Shown: positions 8,462 to 17,986, counted from the stretch's first letter. The stretch: DNA of 64,000 bases from JAIEOG01 sp964519985 (GCA_964519985.1 CAZFMF010000013.1:21083-85082); one strand, 5' to 3'. Numbers and translations: made by a program. The notes: generated from the sequence alone by a model not told the origin.

Positions 8462-10999
8462 ATGACGCCTGAGACCCGCGGAGGGCCGGTGTTGGCAGGG
8501 TTTTCGCTGAAACAGTCCGCTCGATATCTGGGCCAAATGGCTTTTCTGGCGCTGCTATATAAAGGCGCCGGCTGGGCCGGGCTGCAACTAGATGCGGCCG
8601 GTGGTTTTGGCAGTGTGATTTGGCCGGCTTCCGGCTTGGCCTTCGCGGTGCTCTGGTTTCTCGGGCCCTCGCTTTGGCCCGGCATTTTCCTCGGGGCGTT
8701 CTGGCTCAATACTTCCGCCGGTCTCTCGTTTGCTCCCGCGGCATTCATTGCCGTGGGGAATGCGGTGGAACCCTACCTCGCGGTCATTTGGCTACGCCGT
8801 CTCGGATTCCAACCGGCGCTCGAGCGCGTGCGTGACGTCCTGGCGCTGACGGTCATCGGCGGCATGGTTCCTTCCGTCGTCAGCGCTACGCTCGGTTTGT
8901 CGACGCTTGCGTTCTTGGTGCCCCCACCGTCCGCCATCCTCTCTACGCTCTGGTTCAAATGGTGGTTGGGCGACTTGGTCAGCATTGTTTTGCTCGGATC
9001 CTTTTTCTTGGTCTGGGGCTCTCGGATGCGGCCGACCACGCGCGTAAACCCTTTTGAATTAGTCGCATTGGTCATTAGCGGAGTGCTCCTGAGTGCCGTC
9101 GCGCTTTACGGGTGGGGACTCGAGCTTTCGCCGTCCTACGGTTATCTGCGACCTTACCTTCTCTTTCCCGTGGTCGTTTGGGCAACATTGCGATTCCAGC
9201 AGCGGGGAACGACGGCCGTCATGCTCTCGCTCGCGTTCTTGGCGATCTGCGGGGTGTACGTCAAGGGCGGCCCTTTCAGTGCTGCCTTGGCGGAAAACCT
9301 TATCTTCTTACAGACGGGAGCCGGAATTACGACGGTGACGATGATGATCGTGGCGGCCGCGATCTGCCAATACCGCTCGGCGATGATCCTGATGATGGAA
9401 AGCCGCGATCGGATGCGCAAGACCGCGGCCGAGTTCAAAACGATTTTTGATATCTCGGCGGTCGGCAATGTGCAGGTGGAGTGGGGCACGCGCGTTATCC
9501 TGCGGGCGAATCGCAAATTTGCCGAGATCACCGGCTACTCGCTCGAGGAGCTCGAGGGGATGCACATTGATCGCATCAACCACCCTGCCGATGCCGAGGC
9601 GAGTCGGGCTTTTTTCGAACGGCTTTTTGCGGGTGAAGTTACGGAAGTGAATCTTGAGAAGCGCTATGTCCGCAAGGACGGCAGCATCGTTTGGGTGAAT
9701 GTCGTGGCCAGTTGTATTTCCGACCATCAGGGTCGTATGCGTACGATGGGGGTTGTTCAAGATATTACCGCCCGTAAGGAGGCCGAAGCCCAGCTCCTGC
9801 AGGCCAAGGAAGCGGCGGAGCAGGCGAATCGTACCAAGAGTCTCTTTCTGGCCAATGTCAGTCATGAGATCCGCACGCCGCTCGCGGCGATTGTGGGGTT
9901 TGCCGACTTGCTTCTCGACGGGGGACAGACTCCTACCGAAGGGGCGGAATGCATGCGGACGATCCGTCGCAATGGCCAGCTTCTGACCCGAATTATCGAC
10001 GATATTTTGGATCTCTCAAAAGTGGAGGCGGACAAACTCGAGATTGAAAAGCTCCGCTTCTCACTGTCGGATCTCGTGGAAGACGTCATGGCGCTGGTGC
10101 GATTGAAGGCCCAGGAGAAAAATCTCTCGGTTCTTTGGAGCGCGGAAAAATGTGTTCCGGCGGTGGTGGTCTCGGATCCCACGCGATTACGCCAGATTCT
10201 CTTAAATGTTTTGGGTAACGCGGTGAAGTTCACAACGAAAGGGGAGATCGAAATGAAGCTTCGGCTCTTGCCCGAGGAGTCGCCGTTGGTCACCCCGCTG
10301 CTGGAGATTTCGATTCAAGACACCGGTATCGGTCTGTCGCCCGAACAGGCGACGGATCTCTTTCAACCCTTTTCGCAAGCCGATAACACGACGGCCCGCC
10401 GCTTCGGCGGTACGGGTTTGGGGCTGTTCTTGTCGCGCCGGCTCGCTCGGGCCATGGGCGGCGATCTCGTTCTCAAACAAAGCATTCCGGGCGAGGGAAG
10501 CACGTTTGTGATCACCTTCGCGGTCGAACCCATCGCCGGTCTGAACGACGAAAGCCCGATCCGCGTGGGACGGGTGGGGCAACACCAAGTTCTGCGGGGG
10601 GTGCGCGTCTTGGTCGTGGAAGATGCACGCGACAACCAGATCTTGGTTGAGCGAGTGCTTCGTAACGCGGGGGCGACGGTGAGCCTGGCGGACAATGGTC
10701 TATCCGGAGTCGAGCGCGCCTCGGCGGAGGTCTTCGACGTCGTCTTGATGGATATCCAGATGCCCGGGATCGATGGGCACGAGGCGGCCACCCGGTTGCG
10801 TCAACAAGATTTCAAAAAGCCGATCGTTGCGCTTACCGCCCACGCAATGAACGATGAGCGGCGCAAGGCGCTGCAAATGGGTTTCGACGACTACGTCACT
10901 AAACCCATCGACCGCCTGCACCTGGTTTCCACCGTCGCCCGTTGGGCCGCTCTAGGACAACGCCGCCTCGGCGGCACCGAATGCATCGGCCACGCCTAA
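8462..10999 (+). CDS. MASE1-PAS hybrid sensor histidine kinase
   Basis: 845 residues. Residues about 20-310 form a polytopic membrane sensor of MASE1 type (PASGLAFAVLWFLGPSLWPGIFLG and further helices). A PAS/PAC module follows at about 320-440 (FKTIFDISAVGNVQ, ENGxx-type contacts, VQDITARKEAE). The HisKA box FLANVSHEIRTPLAAIVGFA carries phospho-acceptor His468; the ATPase has GTGLGLFLSRRLARAMGGDL. A C-terminal receiver holds Asp764 in VVLMDIQMPGIDG and the conserved Lys in YVTKPID. No Hpt domain is present, so phosphate must pass to a separate Hpt protein. The signal and output are unknown; no cognate regulator is adjacent. Confidence 0.93.
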   Translation: MTPETRGGPVLAGFSLKQSARYLGQMAFLALLYKGAGWAGLQLDAAGGFGSVIWPASGLAFAVLWFLGPSLWPGIFLGAFWLNTSAGLSFAPAAFIAVGNAVEPYLAVIWLRRLGFQPALERVRDVLALTVIGGMVPSVVSATLGLSTLAFLVPPPSAILSTLWFKWWLGDLVSIVLLGSFFLVWGSRMRPTTRVNPFELVALVISGVLLSAVALYGWGLELSPSYGYLRPYLLFPVVVWATLRFQQRGTTAVMLSLAFLAICGVYVKGGPFSAALAENLIFLQTGAGITTVTMMIVAAAICQYRSAMILMMESRDRMRKTAAEFKTIFDISAVGNVQVEWGTRVILRANRKFAEITGYSLEELEGMHIDRINHPADAEASRAFFERLFAGEVTEVNLEKRYVRKDGSIVWVNVVASCISDHQGRMRTMGVVQDITARKEAEAQLLQAKEAAEQANRTKSLFLANVSHEIRTPLAAIVGFADLLLDGGQTPTEGAECMRTIRRNGQLLTRIIDDILDLSKVEADKLEIEKLRFSLSDLVEDVMALVRLKAQEKNLSVLWSAEKCVPAVVVSDPTRLRQILLNVLGNAVKFTTKGEIEMKLRLLPEESPLVTPLLEISIQDTGIGLSPEQATDLFQPFSQADNTTARRFGGTGLGLFLSRRLARAMGGDLVLKQSIPGEGSTFVITFAVEPIAGLNDESPIRVGRVGQHQVLRGVRVLVVEDARDNQILVERVLRNAGATVSLADNGLSGVERASAEVFDVVLMDIQMPGIDGHEAATRLRQQDFKKPIVALTAHAMNDERRKALQMGFDDYVTKPIDRLHLVSTVARWAALGQRRLGGTECIGHA

Positions 11000-11085
11000 A
11001 AGGTACCCACTTCCTTTTCAGTCATCTCGCAGTCAGGTACCCGCTACCTTTCCAGTCAAAAGTCAGCAGCCTTTCCAGTCAGGCG
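10998..11085. repeat. Cluster of AAAGGTACCC-type short palindromes
   Basis: AAAAGGTACCCACTTCCTT begins inside the hybrid kinase stop codon (10998). A perfect palindrome AGGTA-CCCGC-TACCT lies at 11035-11049, and CCTTTCCAGTCA-like units recur to 11085. The first unit is nearly identical to the sequence fused to the coaX stop at 41395. The block lies between convergent genes and probably serves as a terminator. Confidence 0.6.
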
Positions 11086-11114
11086 GCCCGGGTATCGCAC
11101 CAAAGCCAATGGAT

Positions 11115-13304
11115 CTACTGCGTTCGTTGGACGCGGGTGACGGAGATTACGCCCTTCACCCCTTCGAGGGTGGAAATAATCTTGCGTAGGTGCGGTAGGT
11201 CGGAAATGGAAATGGCAAAGAGGCAGACGGCTTTCTTATCTTTGGTCGTGCCAATTTGGGCCCGGCTGATATTGGCGTTTTGATCGACGATGACTTTGCT
11301 CATGTCGGCGAGCAAGCCGGGGCGATCTTCGCAAACGACCCGAACTTTCACCTCGCGGCGGTCCTGCTTGGAATGATCCCATTCGATTTCTACGAGCCGG
11401 TGCGGATCGGAATCAAAAATCTTGGGGCACTTCGTGGAGTGAACGCTAATGCCGCGGCCGCGAGTGATAAAGCCGATCACGGAGTCGCCGGGCACGGGGT
11501 TGCAGCAATGAGCGAATCGAACCAGGAGGTCTTCGACCCCCTTCACGGTGATGGCGGTGCGCTGCTTGTTTTTGAGGTTCGCCGAATCGAACATCTTTTG
11601 CAGCGGGCCCTGCGTTTCTTTTTCCGGAACCGCTTTGACATTCAGCTTGGTGATGACCTTAGCCACTGAAAGTTTGCCGTAACCGACCGCGCTGAGAAGA
11701 TCATCGGGGGTGCGCAGCGTAAAGCCTTCGGCGATCTTTTGCAGCGATCCGTCCTTCGTCGCCGACTTGACCGTCATCTTGAGTTTCTTGAGTTCCCGGT
11801 CCAGCATGTTTTCGCCTAAGACCTTCGACTTCTCGAACTCCTCGACCTTGATATGGGCGCGGATTTTGTTCTTGGCGCGCGAGGTGTGGACGATCTTCAG
11901 CCAGTCTTTGTTCGGACGCTGGGACGGCGAGGTTAAAATCTCTACCGTGTCGCCGCTTTTGAGTTTGTACTTCAGCGGCACCAGACGGTTATCGACTTTG
12001 GCGCCGATGCAGCGATTGCCCAAGTCGGTGTGAATGGCGTACGCGAAATCGAGTGGTGTCGCGCCCATCGGAAAGGACAAGAGCTTGCCGGTGGGCGTAA
12101 AGATGTAAACCTCCTCCGAGAAGAGGTCGAGTTTCACCGACTCGAGAAATTCGACGGGGTCGGAAAGGTCCCGGTTCCACTCCATCAGCCGATTGAGCCA
12201 AGCAAAGGTTTTCTTGTCCTTCGCCGTGATTCCCGACTCCTTATACGCCCAGTGGGCGGCGATGCCGCGTTCCGCGGTTTCGTCCATCTCGAGCGTGCGA
12301 ATCTGGATCTCGATACGTTCCCCGTCGGGCCCGATCACCGTCGTGTGCAAGCTCTGGTAAAAATTTTCCTTCGGCATGGCGATGTAGTCTTTGAATCGGC
12401 CGGGGATCGGAGTCCAGAGCGAGTGGATGATGCCGAGAGTCGCGTAACAGTGCTCGATACTGCCCACGATGATGCGGAAACCGGTAATGTCATAAACCTG
12501 TTCGTAGCTGAGGTTCCCTGCCTCCATCTTTTTGTGGATGCTGTAGAAGTGCTTCGGTCGCCCACTGACATCGGCCTCGGGCTGCCCGTGTTCGCTCAGG
12601 GCGTTGCGGATGATGTCTTGAACCTTGGCGGTGTAGCTTTCCCGCTCTTTCATCTTCTTGGCGACGCTCGTCACCAGGCGGTAATACACTTCGGGTTTGG
12701 TGAACCGCAGTCCGAGGTCCTCGAGCTCGCGTTTGAGCTCGGACAGGCCGAGGCGATTGGCGATCGGGCCGTAGATGTCTAGGGTCTCGCCGGCGATCAG
12801 CACCTGTTTCTCGGGCGGCAAGTGCTGCAGGGTACGCATATTATGGAGGCGATCGGCTAGCTTGACGAGAATCACACGGATGTCTTTGGCCATGGCCAAG
12901 ATCATCTTGCGGAAATTCTCCGCCTGTTTCTCTTCGCTGGTGTGAAAGGTGATTTTGGAGATCTTGGTGAGGCCTTCGACGAGACCGGCGATCTCGGCCC
13001 CGAAATGTTTTTGGATTTCTTCGACGGTAGTGACGGTGTCTTCCACCGTGTCGTGGAGAAGCCCGGTGGCGATGGTGACGGTATCGAGCTTATACTCGGC
13101 CAGGATCGTGGCGACTTCAATCGGGTGAAGGATATAGGGTTCCCCGCTCGAGCGTTTCTGGCCCTCGTGCAGCGACCGCGAAAAGTCGTAGGCCTTCCGG
13201 ATGAGGGTGACATCCGCTTTGGGGTTATCTCGGCTAACTCGCGCGAGAAGATCTTCGATGCCGGGTTCTATGGTTGCAGCCTGTTCCACCTTAGGCGGGC
13301 TCAC
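11115..13304 (-). CDS. rel: Bifunctional (p)ppGpp synthetase/hydrolase
   Basis: 729 residues from GTG 13304, which overlaps the gmk stop by 4 nt (GTGA); longer readings run into gmk. Domain order is HD hydrolase (LLHDTVEDT and the downstream Asp-Arg-Leu-His segment ADRLHNMR), RelA/SpoT synthetase (GRFKDYIAMPKENFYQSLHT), TGS (EEVYIFTPTGKLLSFP), helical, a Cys-Cys zinc-finger/RIS region (RFAHCCNPVPGD) and ACT (VVCEDRPGLLADMSK). The RFKD motif is the variant found in bifunctional Rel/SpoT rather than in monofunctional RelA, and the HD motif is intact. It should set alarmone level during starvation. It ends the mutL-miaA-yicC-remA-gmk-rel run. Confidence 0.96.
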   Translation of the reverse strand: MSPPKVEQAATIEPGIEDLLARVSRDNPKADVTLIRKAYDFSRSLHEGQKRSSGEPYILHPIEVATILAEYKLDTVTIATGLLHDTVEDTVTTVEEIQKHFGAEIAGLVEGLTKISKITFHTSEEKQAENFRKMILAMAKDIRVILVKLADRLHNMRTLQHLPPEKQVLIAGETLDIYGPIANRLGLSELKRELEDLGLRFTKPEVYYRLVTSVAKKMKERESYTAKVQDIIRNALSEHGQPEADVSGRPKHFYSIHKKMEAGNLSYEQVYDITGFRIIVGSIEHCYATLGIIHSLWTPIPGRFKDYIAMPKENFYQSLHTTVIGPDGERIEIQIRTLEMDETAERGIAAHWAYKESGITAKDKKTFAWLNRLMEWNRDLSDPVEFLESVKLDLFSEEVYIFTPTGKLLSFPMGATPLDFAYAIHTDLGNRCIGAKVDNRLVPLKYKLKSGDTVEILTSPSQRPNKDWLKIVHTSRAKNKIRAHIKVEEFEKSKVLGENMLDRELKKLKMTVKSATKDGSLQKIAEGFTLRTPDDLLSAVGYGKLSVAKVITKLNVKAVPEKETQGPLQKMFDSANLKNKQRTAITVKGVEDLLVRFAHCCNPVPGDSVIGFITRGRGISVHSTKCPKIFDSDPHRLVEIEWDHSKQDRREVKVRVVCEDRPGLLADMSKVIVDQNANISRAQIGTTKDKKAVCLFAISISDLPHLRKIISTLEGVKGVISVTRVQRTQ

Positions 13305-13921
13305 AGGCACTCTCTTTCCACTATCTCTCGGAGTTGCCGGTACGCCCTTTCGAGATCGTCGTTGACGATCTGGTAGTCGAACTTCCGGCTCCATTGCAGC
13401 TCATTGTAGGCGTTCCGCAATCGCGTTTCAATAGAGGTCGAGGAATCGCCTTTTCGGTTCCGCAGGCGGGTCTCCAGCTCTTGGAGGGAAGGGGGTTCAA
13501 TGAAAATCAGCACGGTTCGGTTTCCGTACTGTTTCTTTAGGTTCATCGCGCCCTGCACATCGATATCGAAAAGCACGTTCATGCCCGCTTTGAGGCAATC
13601 GTCGATGACTTTTCGGTCGGTGCCGTATCGCTTGCCGTGGACCTCCGCCCATTCGGCAAAATCGCCTTTGTCGATTTTCTTTTGGAATTCCTCGGGTGAG
13701 ACGAAGTGGTAATGCACACCGTGTTTCTCGTAGTGGCGAATCGGACGGGTAGTGGTGGAGATCGAAAGGCAAACCTGCGGGAACTCGGCAATCAGCCGTT
13801 CGCAAAGCGTGGTCTTTCCCGCCCCACTCGGAGCCGAGACAATGAGCAGGCGCGGTTTAAGAGGTGTGCCCCCTTTTGCCGCCGTGTCTTTGCCTTCAGG
13901 AGACAAGTTCTCCTCCCTCAA
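13301..13921 (-). CDS. gmk: Guanylate kinase
   Basis: 206 residues. The P-loop LLIVSAPSGAGKTTLCERL is at about 24-42, followed by STTTRPIRHYEKHGVHYHFV (the GMP-binding segment), EWAEVHGKRYGT and FIEPPSLQELETRLRNRK. It converts GMP to GDP, feeding GTP and (p)ppGpp synthesis, which makes coupling to the downstream rel gene sensible. Its start overlaps the remA-like gene by 26 nt and its stop overlaps rel by 4 nt. The first 20 residues are a charged extension. Confidence 0.97.
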   Translation of the reverse strand: MREENLSPEGKDTAAKGGTPLKPRLLIVSAPSGAGKTTLCERLIAEFPQVCLSISTTTRPIRHYEKHGVHYHFVSPEEFQKKIDKGDFAEWAEVHGKRYGTDRKVIDDCLKAGMNVLFDIDVQGAMNLKKQYGNRTVLIFIEPPSLQELETRLRNRKGDSSTSIETRLRNAYNELQWSRKFDYQIVNDDLERAYRQLREIVERECL

Positions 13922-14216
13922 CCTCCAGCTGACCCGCGTCCGTGCCCCGCTGATCGAGTCGATCGTGAAGGGTTTGGGGGGCCAGTGCCGACAAGACCAC
14001 GTGCCTGGAATCCAAAACGATCAGCGAGCGCGTTTTTCGCCCGGCGGTCGCATCCAGGAGCAGGTTGGCTTGTTGCGATCGTTCCCGCAGCCGCTTCATG
14101 GGCAGCGAGCCTGATTCGAGGATGGCCACAATGCGTCTCGGCACGAGAAAGTTGCCGTAACCGACATTGATGCCCCTCGGGCCCTCTCCGACTAATCCAT
14201 TATCTTTATTCGACAT
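13896..14216 (-). CDS. remA: RemA/DUF370 family DNA-binding regulator
   Basis: 106 residues. The core GINVGYGNFLVPRRIVAILE, then SGSLPMKRLRE and KTRSLIVLDSRHVVLSAL, is the RemA/DUF370 signature; in Bacillus, RemA binds DNA and activates matrix genes. The yicC-remA-gmk order is widely conserved in bacteria, which supports the call. It overlaps yicC by 11 nt and gmk by 26 nt. The C-terminal 25 residues beyond the core are acidic and may exist because the frame overlaps gmk. A role in biofilm control here is not shown by the sequence. Confidence 0.88.
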   Translation of the reverse strand: MSNKDNGLVGEGPRGINVGYGNFLVPRRIVAILESGSLPMKRLRERSQQANLLLDATAGRKTRSLIVLDSRHVVLSALAPQTLHDRLDQRGTDAGQLEVEGGELVS

Positions 14217-15096
14217 TTTGTACCTGTTCCCTTAGCTTCTCGATGGCCGTTTTGGCCTCCACGGCGAGCCGTGAAATGCTTAGGTCATCCGCCTTCGAGG
14301 CAATCGTATTGGCCTCACGGTGAAGCTCCTGGGTGAGAAAGTCGAGTTTTCGTCCCACCGGCTGGCGGGCGCCCAAGAGCTTCGAAAACTCCTCGACGTG
14401 GGCGCTAAATCTTTGAATTTCTTCTGAAATATCTGCCCGCTCGGCGTAAAACGCCACTTCGGTCTCGATGCGCTGGGTATCGACGCTCCCATCGAGTTTC
14501 CATTGTTCGATACGCTTTTGGAGGCGCTCGCGAATTCGATCGGGGTGGGCGGTCGCGAGGCCCGTCCATTGGGTTGCCATCCCACTGAGTAAGCCCAGGG
14601 TTTGGGCGAGCGTCTTGCGGGTTTGTTCGCCCTCCCGTTCCCGTTCCTTGATGAGCAGGTCCAGCGCCTCGTTGAATAGCGCACGTAGCTCGGGGCCCAG
14701 GGGCGTGCTTTCGGACCCTTCCTCCGTGGCGAGGAAGACTTTGCCGGTGGCAGCGAGAAACTCCAGCGTCGGCACCGGCGGCGTTTGGAACTTCTGGTGC
14801 AGGTACCGGCAAGCCTCAATTAGGCTCGCGGCCGCTTTTTCATCCACGAAAAAACGAGTGCCGCCTTCCGCGGGCGCGGGTTGGCCGGTGAGCTTCTGGC
14901 GTACCGAAATATCGACGGAGCCGCGCTGGAGCTTTGCGCGTACCTGCTCGCCCAATGCCGACTCGAAATTCTGCCACTGATTGGGTAGGCGAAAGCGGAG
15001 GTCGAGATAGCGGTGGTTCACGCTTTTGATTTCGATACTCACTTGCGTCGAGCCGATGGCTCGCTCGCGGCGCGCAAATCCCGTCATGGATTGCAT
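14206..15096 (-). CDS. yicC: YicC family endoribonuclease
   Basis: 296 residues. It begins MQSMTGFARRERAIGSTQVS and continues SVNHRYLDLRFRLPNQ, the N-terminal YicC_N signature, and ends with LDFLTQELHREANTIASKAD, the DUF1732 signature. E. coli YicC is an endoribonuclease acting with PNPase on some sRNAs. The gene abuts miaA (0 nt gap) and overlaps remA. Length and termini match the family, so the start is secure. Confidence 0.93.
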   Translation of the reverse strand: MQSMTGFARRERAIGSTQVSIEIKSVNHRYLDLRFRLPNQWQNFESALGEQVRAKLQRGSVDISVRQKLTGQPAPAEGGTRFFVDEKAAASLIEACRYLHQKFQTPPVPTLEFLAATGKVFLATEEGSESTPLGPELRALFNEALDLLIKEREREGEQTRKTLAQTLGLLSGMATQWTGLATAHPDRIRERLQKRIEQWKLDGSVDTQRIETEVAFYAERADISEEIQRFSAHVEEFSKLLGARQPVGRKLDFLTQELHREANTIASKADDLSISRLAVEAKTAIEKLREQVQNVE

Positions 15097-16032
15097 TTAG
15101 GCTCCCATTCCCAAAACGGATTTTAAGTTGGCAATTTCTAGTTCCACGCGGGGCAGATCGCGGGAATCGATGAATCGAATTTCCGGATCGGATCGCAACC
15201 AGGTGATCTGCCGTTTGAGTAGTCTCCGGGTGTTCTCGGTGATGAGGGTCACTAGCTGCGCTTGCGTCACTTCCTGCTTTAAGTGCTTGCCGGTTTCGGC
15301 GTAACCGATACTGCCCAAGGCCTTGGCTTTGGGGTGTCGGGCGCTGAGCGTTTTGACCCCTTCGACCAGACCATCGCGCAACATGCTTTGCGTCCGTTGG
15401 GCGATGTTTTCGGCGAGCACTTTACGCGAAACCGCCATCGCGTACTTCACCCAGATCCAATCGGTCCCCATTCCGCCGGCGGCCTTCAAGTCGCTGGGTT
15501 TTTTTCCGCCGCGGGCGAGCGCGACGGCCCGAATCAGGCGGTAGGAGTCATTGGCGTGGACCGCGGCCGCCGCTTTGGGATCGAGTTTTTCCAGGGCGGC
15601 GTGCAGGGCCGCGGAGTCGAGCGCGTCCTCGCGGGTAAACTCCTCGGTGATGGCGTCGAGATCGGAATCGTCATAACCGCCGGTCGGGTACATCCCATTC
15701 TGCAAGGCCCGCAAGTAAAAGTAGCTGCCCCCGACCAGAATCGGCAGCTTGCCCCGAGCCGCAATCGATTCGATGGCGGTCTGGGCTTCGCGGACAAAAT
15801 CATGGGCATTAAACGCTTGGTCCGGTTCTAAAAGGTCGAGCAAGTGGTGGGGGACCCGTTGGCGCTGGTCGGCGGTCGGCTTGCTGGTTCCGATGTCGAA
15901 TCCCTTGTACACCGTCGTCGAATCCACGCAGACGATCTCACCGCCGAGCTTTTCGGCGACGGAAAGCGCGAACGCAGTTTTTCCGGATGCGGTAGGACCC
16001 AGGATCGCCAAACAGAGTTTTCTCGCCGCCAT
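15097..16032 (-). CDS. miaA: tRNA dimethylallyltransferase
   Basis: 311 residues from ATG 16032; a TTG at 16050 would add six residues overlapping mutL. The P-loop LAILGPTASGKTAFALSVAE leads into the DSTTVYKGFDIGTSKP segment, and LVGGSYFYLRAL is the tRNA/DMAPP-binding region. It transfers a dimethylallyl group from DMAPP to A37 of tRNAs reading U-starting codons, using the product of ispH. It sits between mutL and yicC with a 4-nt gap upstream. Confidence 0.96.
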   Translation of the reverse strand: MAARKLCLAILGPTASGKTAFALSVAEKLGGEIVCVDSTTVYKGFDIGTSKPTADQRQRVPHHLLDLLEPDQAFNAHDFVREAQTAIESIAARGKLPILVGGSYFYLRALQNGMYPTGGYDDSDLDAITEEFTREDALDSAALHAALEKLDPKAAAAVHANDSYRLIRAVALARGGKKPSDLKAAGGMGTDWIWVKYAMAVSRKVLAENIAQRTQSMLRDGLVEGVKTLSARHPKAKALGSIGYAETGKHLKQEVTQAQLVTLITENTRRLLKRQITWLRSDPEIRFIDSRDLPRVELEIANLKSVLGMGA

Positions 16033-16036
16033 TGCT

Positions 16037-17812
16037 TCAGATCCGTTCAAAGTGTTTTTCGATTTCTTTGTAACCCAGTCGGAAAACGACCGGCCTTCCG
16101 TGTGGGCAGGTCCAGCCTAATTCCAAAGCATCGATGTTTTCCAAAAGTGATTCCGCTTCAAAATCGGAAAGCGTTTGCCCCGCGCGCACCACGGAATGGC
16201 AGGCAATGGTAGCCAGCACGGGGGTGAGCAGGCGCTGGGTGACTTCGGTATCGGTCTCCATTTGGGAGGCGACCGCGCGCAGCGTTTCCAAAACCATTTT
16301 CTCGGCCCGCGCTTCTTCCACGAGTTCCGGAATGGCTTTGAGCGCCCAATCCCCGTCGCCGAAGGCTTCAAGCTCGAATCCCAGGGAGAGCAACTTTTCT
16401 GCCGTTTCCTCTAGCACTCCCGCGAGTTCGGGCTCTAGCCGCAAAATTTTTGGAATCAAAAGCCGCTGGGAACCCATTTTCCCTTCGCCATGCTTGCGGC
16501 GCAATTCTTCGTAGCGAAATTTCTCGTGCAGCGCGTGTTGGTCGATCAGCAACAAGCCTTCGGCGTCTTCGCAAAGGAGGTAAGCCGCCCTGATTTGGCC
16601 AAGGTACTTCCAGCGCCGTTCGGGCGCGGCGGTATAGGTCGCGGTCGGGGCCGAGAAAGTCGGGGCGACCGTATTGAAGTCGGGTTGGGTATAGGTCACG
16701 GGACGCGGCGGGGGCGGTTCCCAGCGCGGCAGGGGCGGGGCGGTGACCGACGCGGTCGTGAGTTGGGCGGGGGGTTCCGACACCTGAAAGGCCCGAATCG
16801 TGGGCTGTTGGGCAATGGCTTTGCGAATGGCGGAGATCAACCACCCGTAAAGCGTCTCCTGCTTCAGGCAGCGCACTTCGGTTTTTTGCGGGTGCACGTT
16901 CACGTCCACCCAATCCTTACGAATGTCGAGATAGACGACGCCGGACGGATCGTGGTGCGGTCCAAGCGATCCCAGGTAGGCCTGGCGGATGGCGGAAAGC
17001 AAGCCGCGGTTACGTACCGGACGTCCGTTGACGAAGAGCAGAAGTTCGCCCCGATCCTGGGTCACATCGCCGGGGAGCAGGAAGGCATCGAGCGCGAGAT
17101 CGTCGGCCTGCTCGCGGACGCGCAAAGGTTTCCAATCCCAGGAAAAGCATTCCGCCACCCGCGATTCGCGCGTGTTGCCGACGTAGGAATTCACCAGGCG
17201 GCCCTGATGGTGGAGGGCAAACTCCGCTTGCGGGTTGCCCACCGCGAGTTCTTTCACCACGCGAGCGCAGTGGGAGAATTCCGTCCCCGCCGAGCGCAAG
17301 AATTTCTTTCGGGCGGGGAGTTGGGCGAAAAGTCCCCGAACACTCACCGTGGTTCCGGTGGCGGCGCCCATCGGTCGCGGTTCGCCCTGGGACAAGCCAT
17401 AGTGCACACTCAAGCCCAAGGCGTTTGGGAAAGCCGCCGGCCGGCTTTTGACGTCCACTTCCGCGACGGAGGCGATACTGGCGAGGGCCTCGCCCCGAAA
17501 GCCATAGGTCCCGATCGATTCCAGGTCTTCGCTGGTCGCGAGTTTGCTCGTGGCGTGGCGTTCCAGGCTCAATGCCAGATCTTCGGGATGAATGCCTCTT
17601 CCGTCGTCGATGACCGTAATCTCTGTCATCCCGCCCTCTTTCAAATGAACGGTAATCCGGCGACTTCCGGCATCGAGGCTGTTTTCAATCAATTCCTTCA
17701 GGGCGCTCGCGGGCCGCTCGACCACCTCGCCGGCGGCGATTTGGTTCACGAGGAGGTCGGGGATGCGACTGACTCGGGCAAGTGTGTTTTCTTCGCGGTA
17801 GGTTGACGCCAT
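16037..17812 (-). CDS. mutL: DNA mismatch repair protein MutL, endonuclease type
   Basis: 591 residues from ATG 17812 (AGGATACG just upstream). The GHKL ATPase motifs are intact: ELIENSLDAGSRRITV, DDGRGIHPEDL, and TYGFRGEALASIASVAEV. A proline-rich linker (about 340-400) leads to the C-terminal dimerisation domain with DQHALHEKFRYEEL, an exact match to the DQHA-x2-E-x4-E metal-dependent endonuclease motif, and CPHGRPVVFRL near the end. This identifies a nicking MutL, as in organisms without MutH/Dam-directed repair. It is the first gene of the six-gene minus-strand run, so its promoter must lie in 17813-18200. Confidence 0.96.
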   Translation of the reverse strand: MASTYREENTLARVSRIPDLLVNQIAAGEVVERPASALKELIENSLDAGSRRITVHLKEGGMTEITVIDDGRGIHPEDLALSLERHATSKLATSEDLESIGTYGFRGEALASIASVAEVDVKSRPAAFPNALGLSVHYGLSQGEPRPMGAATGTTVSVRGLFAQLPARKKFLRSAGTEFSHCARVVKELAVGNPQAEFALHHQGRLVNSYVGNTRESRVAECFSWDWKPLRVREQADDLALDAFLLPGDVTQDRGELLLFVNGRPVRNRGLLSAIRQAYLGSLGPHHDPSGVVYLDIRKDWVDVNVHPQKTEVRCLKQETLYGWLISAIRKAIAQQPTIRAFQVSEPPAQLTTASVTAPPLPRWEPPPPRPVTYTQPDFNTVAPTFSAPTATYTAAPERRWKYLGQIRAAYLLCEDAEGLLLIDQHALHEKFRYEELRRKHGEGKMGSQRLLIPKILRLEPELAGVLEETAEKLLSLGFELEAFGDGDWALKAIPELVEEARAEKMVLETLRAVASQMETDTEVTQRLLTPVLATIACHSVVRAGQTLSDFEAESLLENIDALELGWTCPHGRPVVFRLGYKEIEKHFERI

Positions 17813-17986
17813 CGTATCCTGGTTCAAAAAGTTCTTAACGATAATCAATCCGTCCCGGGCCCGTCAAACTCGGCCCTGCGCGTAAGATCAGAGCCTTGAC
17901 GTCGTCGCACTCGATCTCGGCTAGCGATTCGTTTGGTGAGGAGTGATTTTCAAAACGCGTTCAAAGCCGTGCCTTGAGTGTCGTGG

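Noticed and set aside
11000..11085. Possible CRISPR-like array from recurring CAGTCA units
   Set aside because: Units are too short and irregular, spacers do not have constant length, and no cas genes are near; short palindromes at a gene end explain it.
16490..17806. Long open frame of 438 codons on the plus strand opposite mutL
   Set aside because: It is antisense to a full-length, motif-complete mutL, has biased composition typical of a high-GC shadow frame, and shows no recognisable motif or ribosome site.
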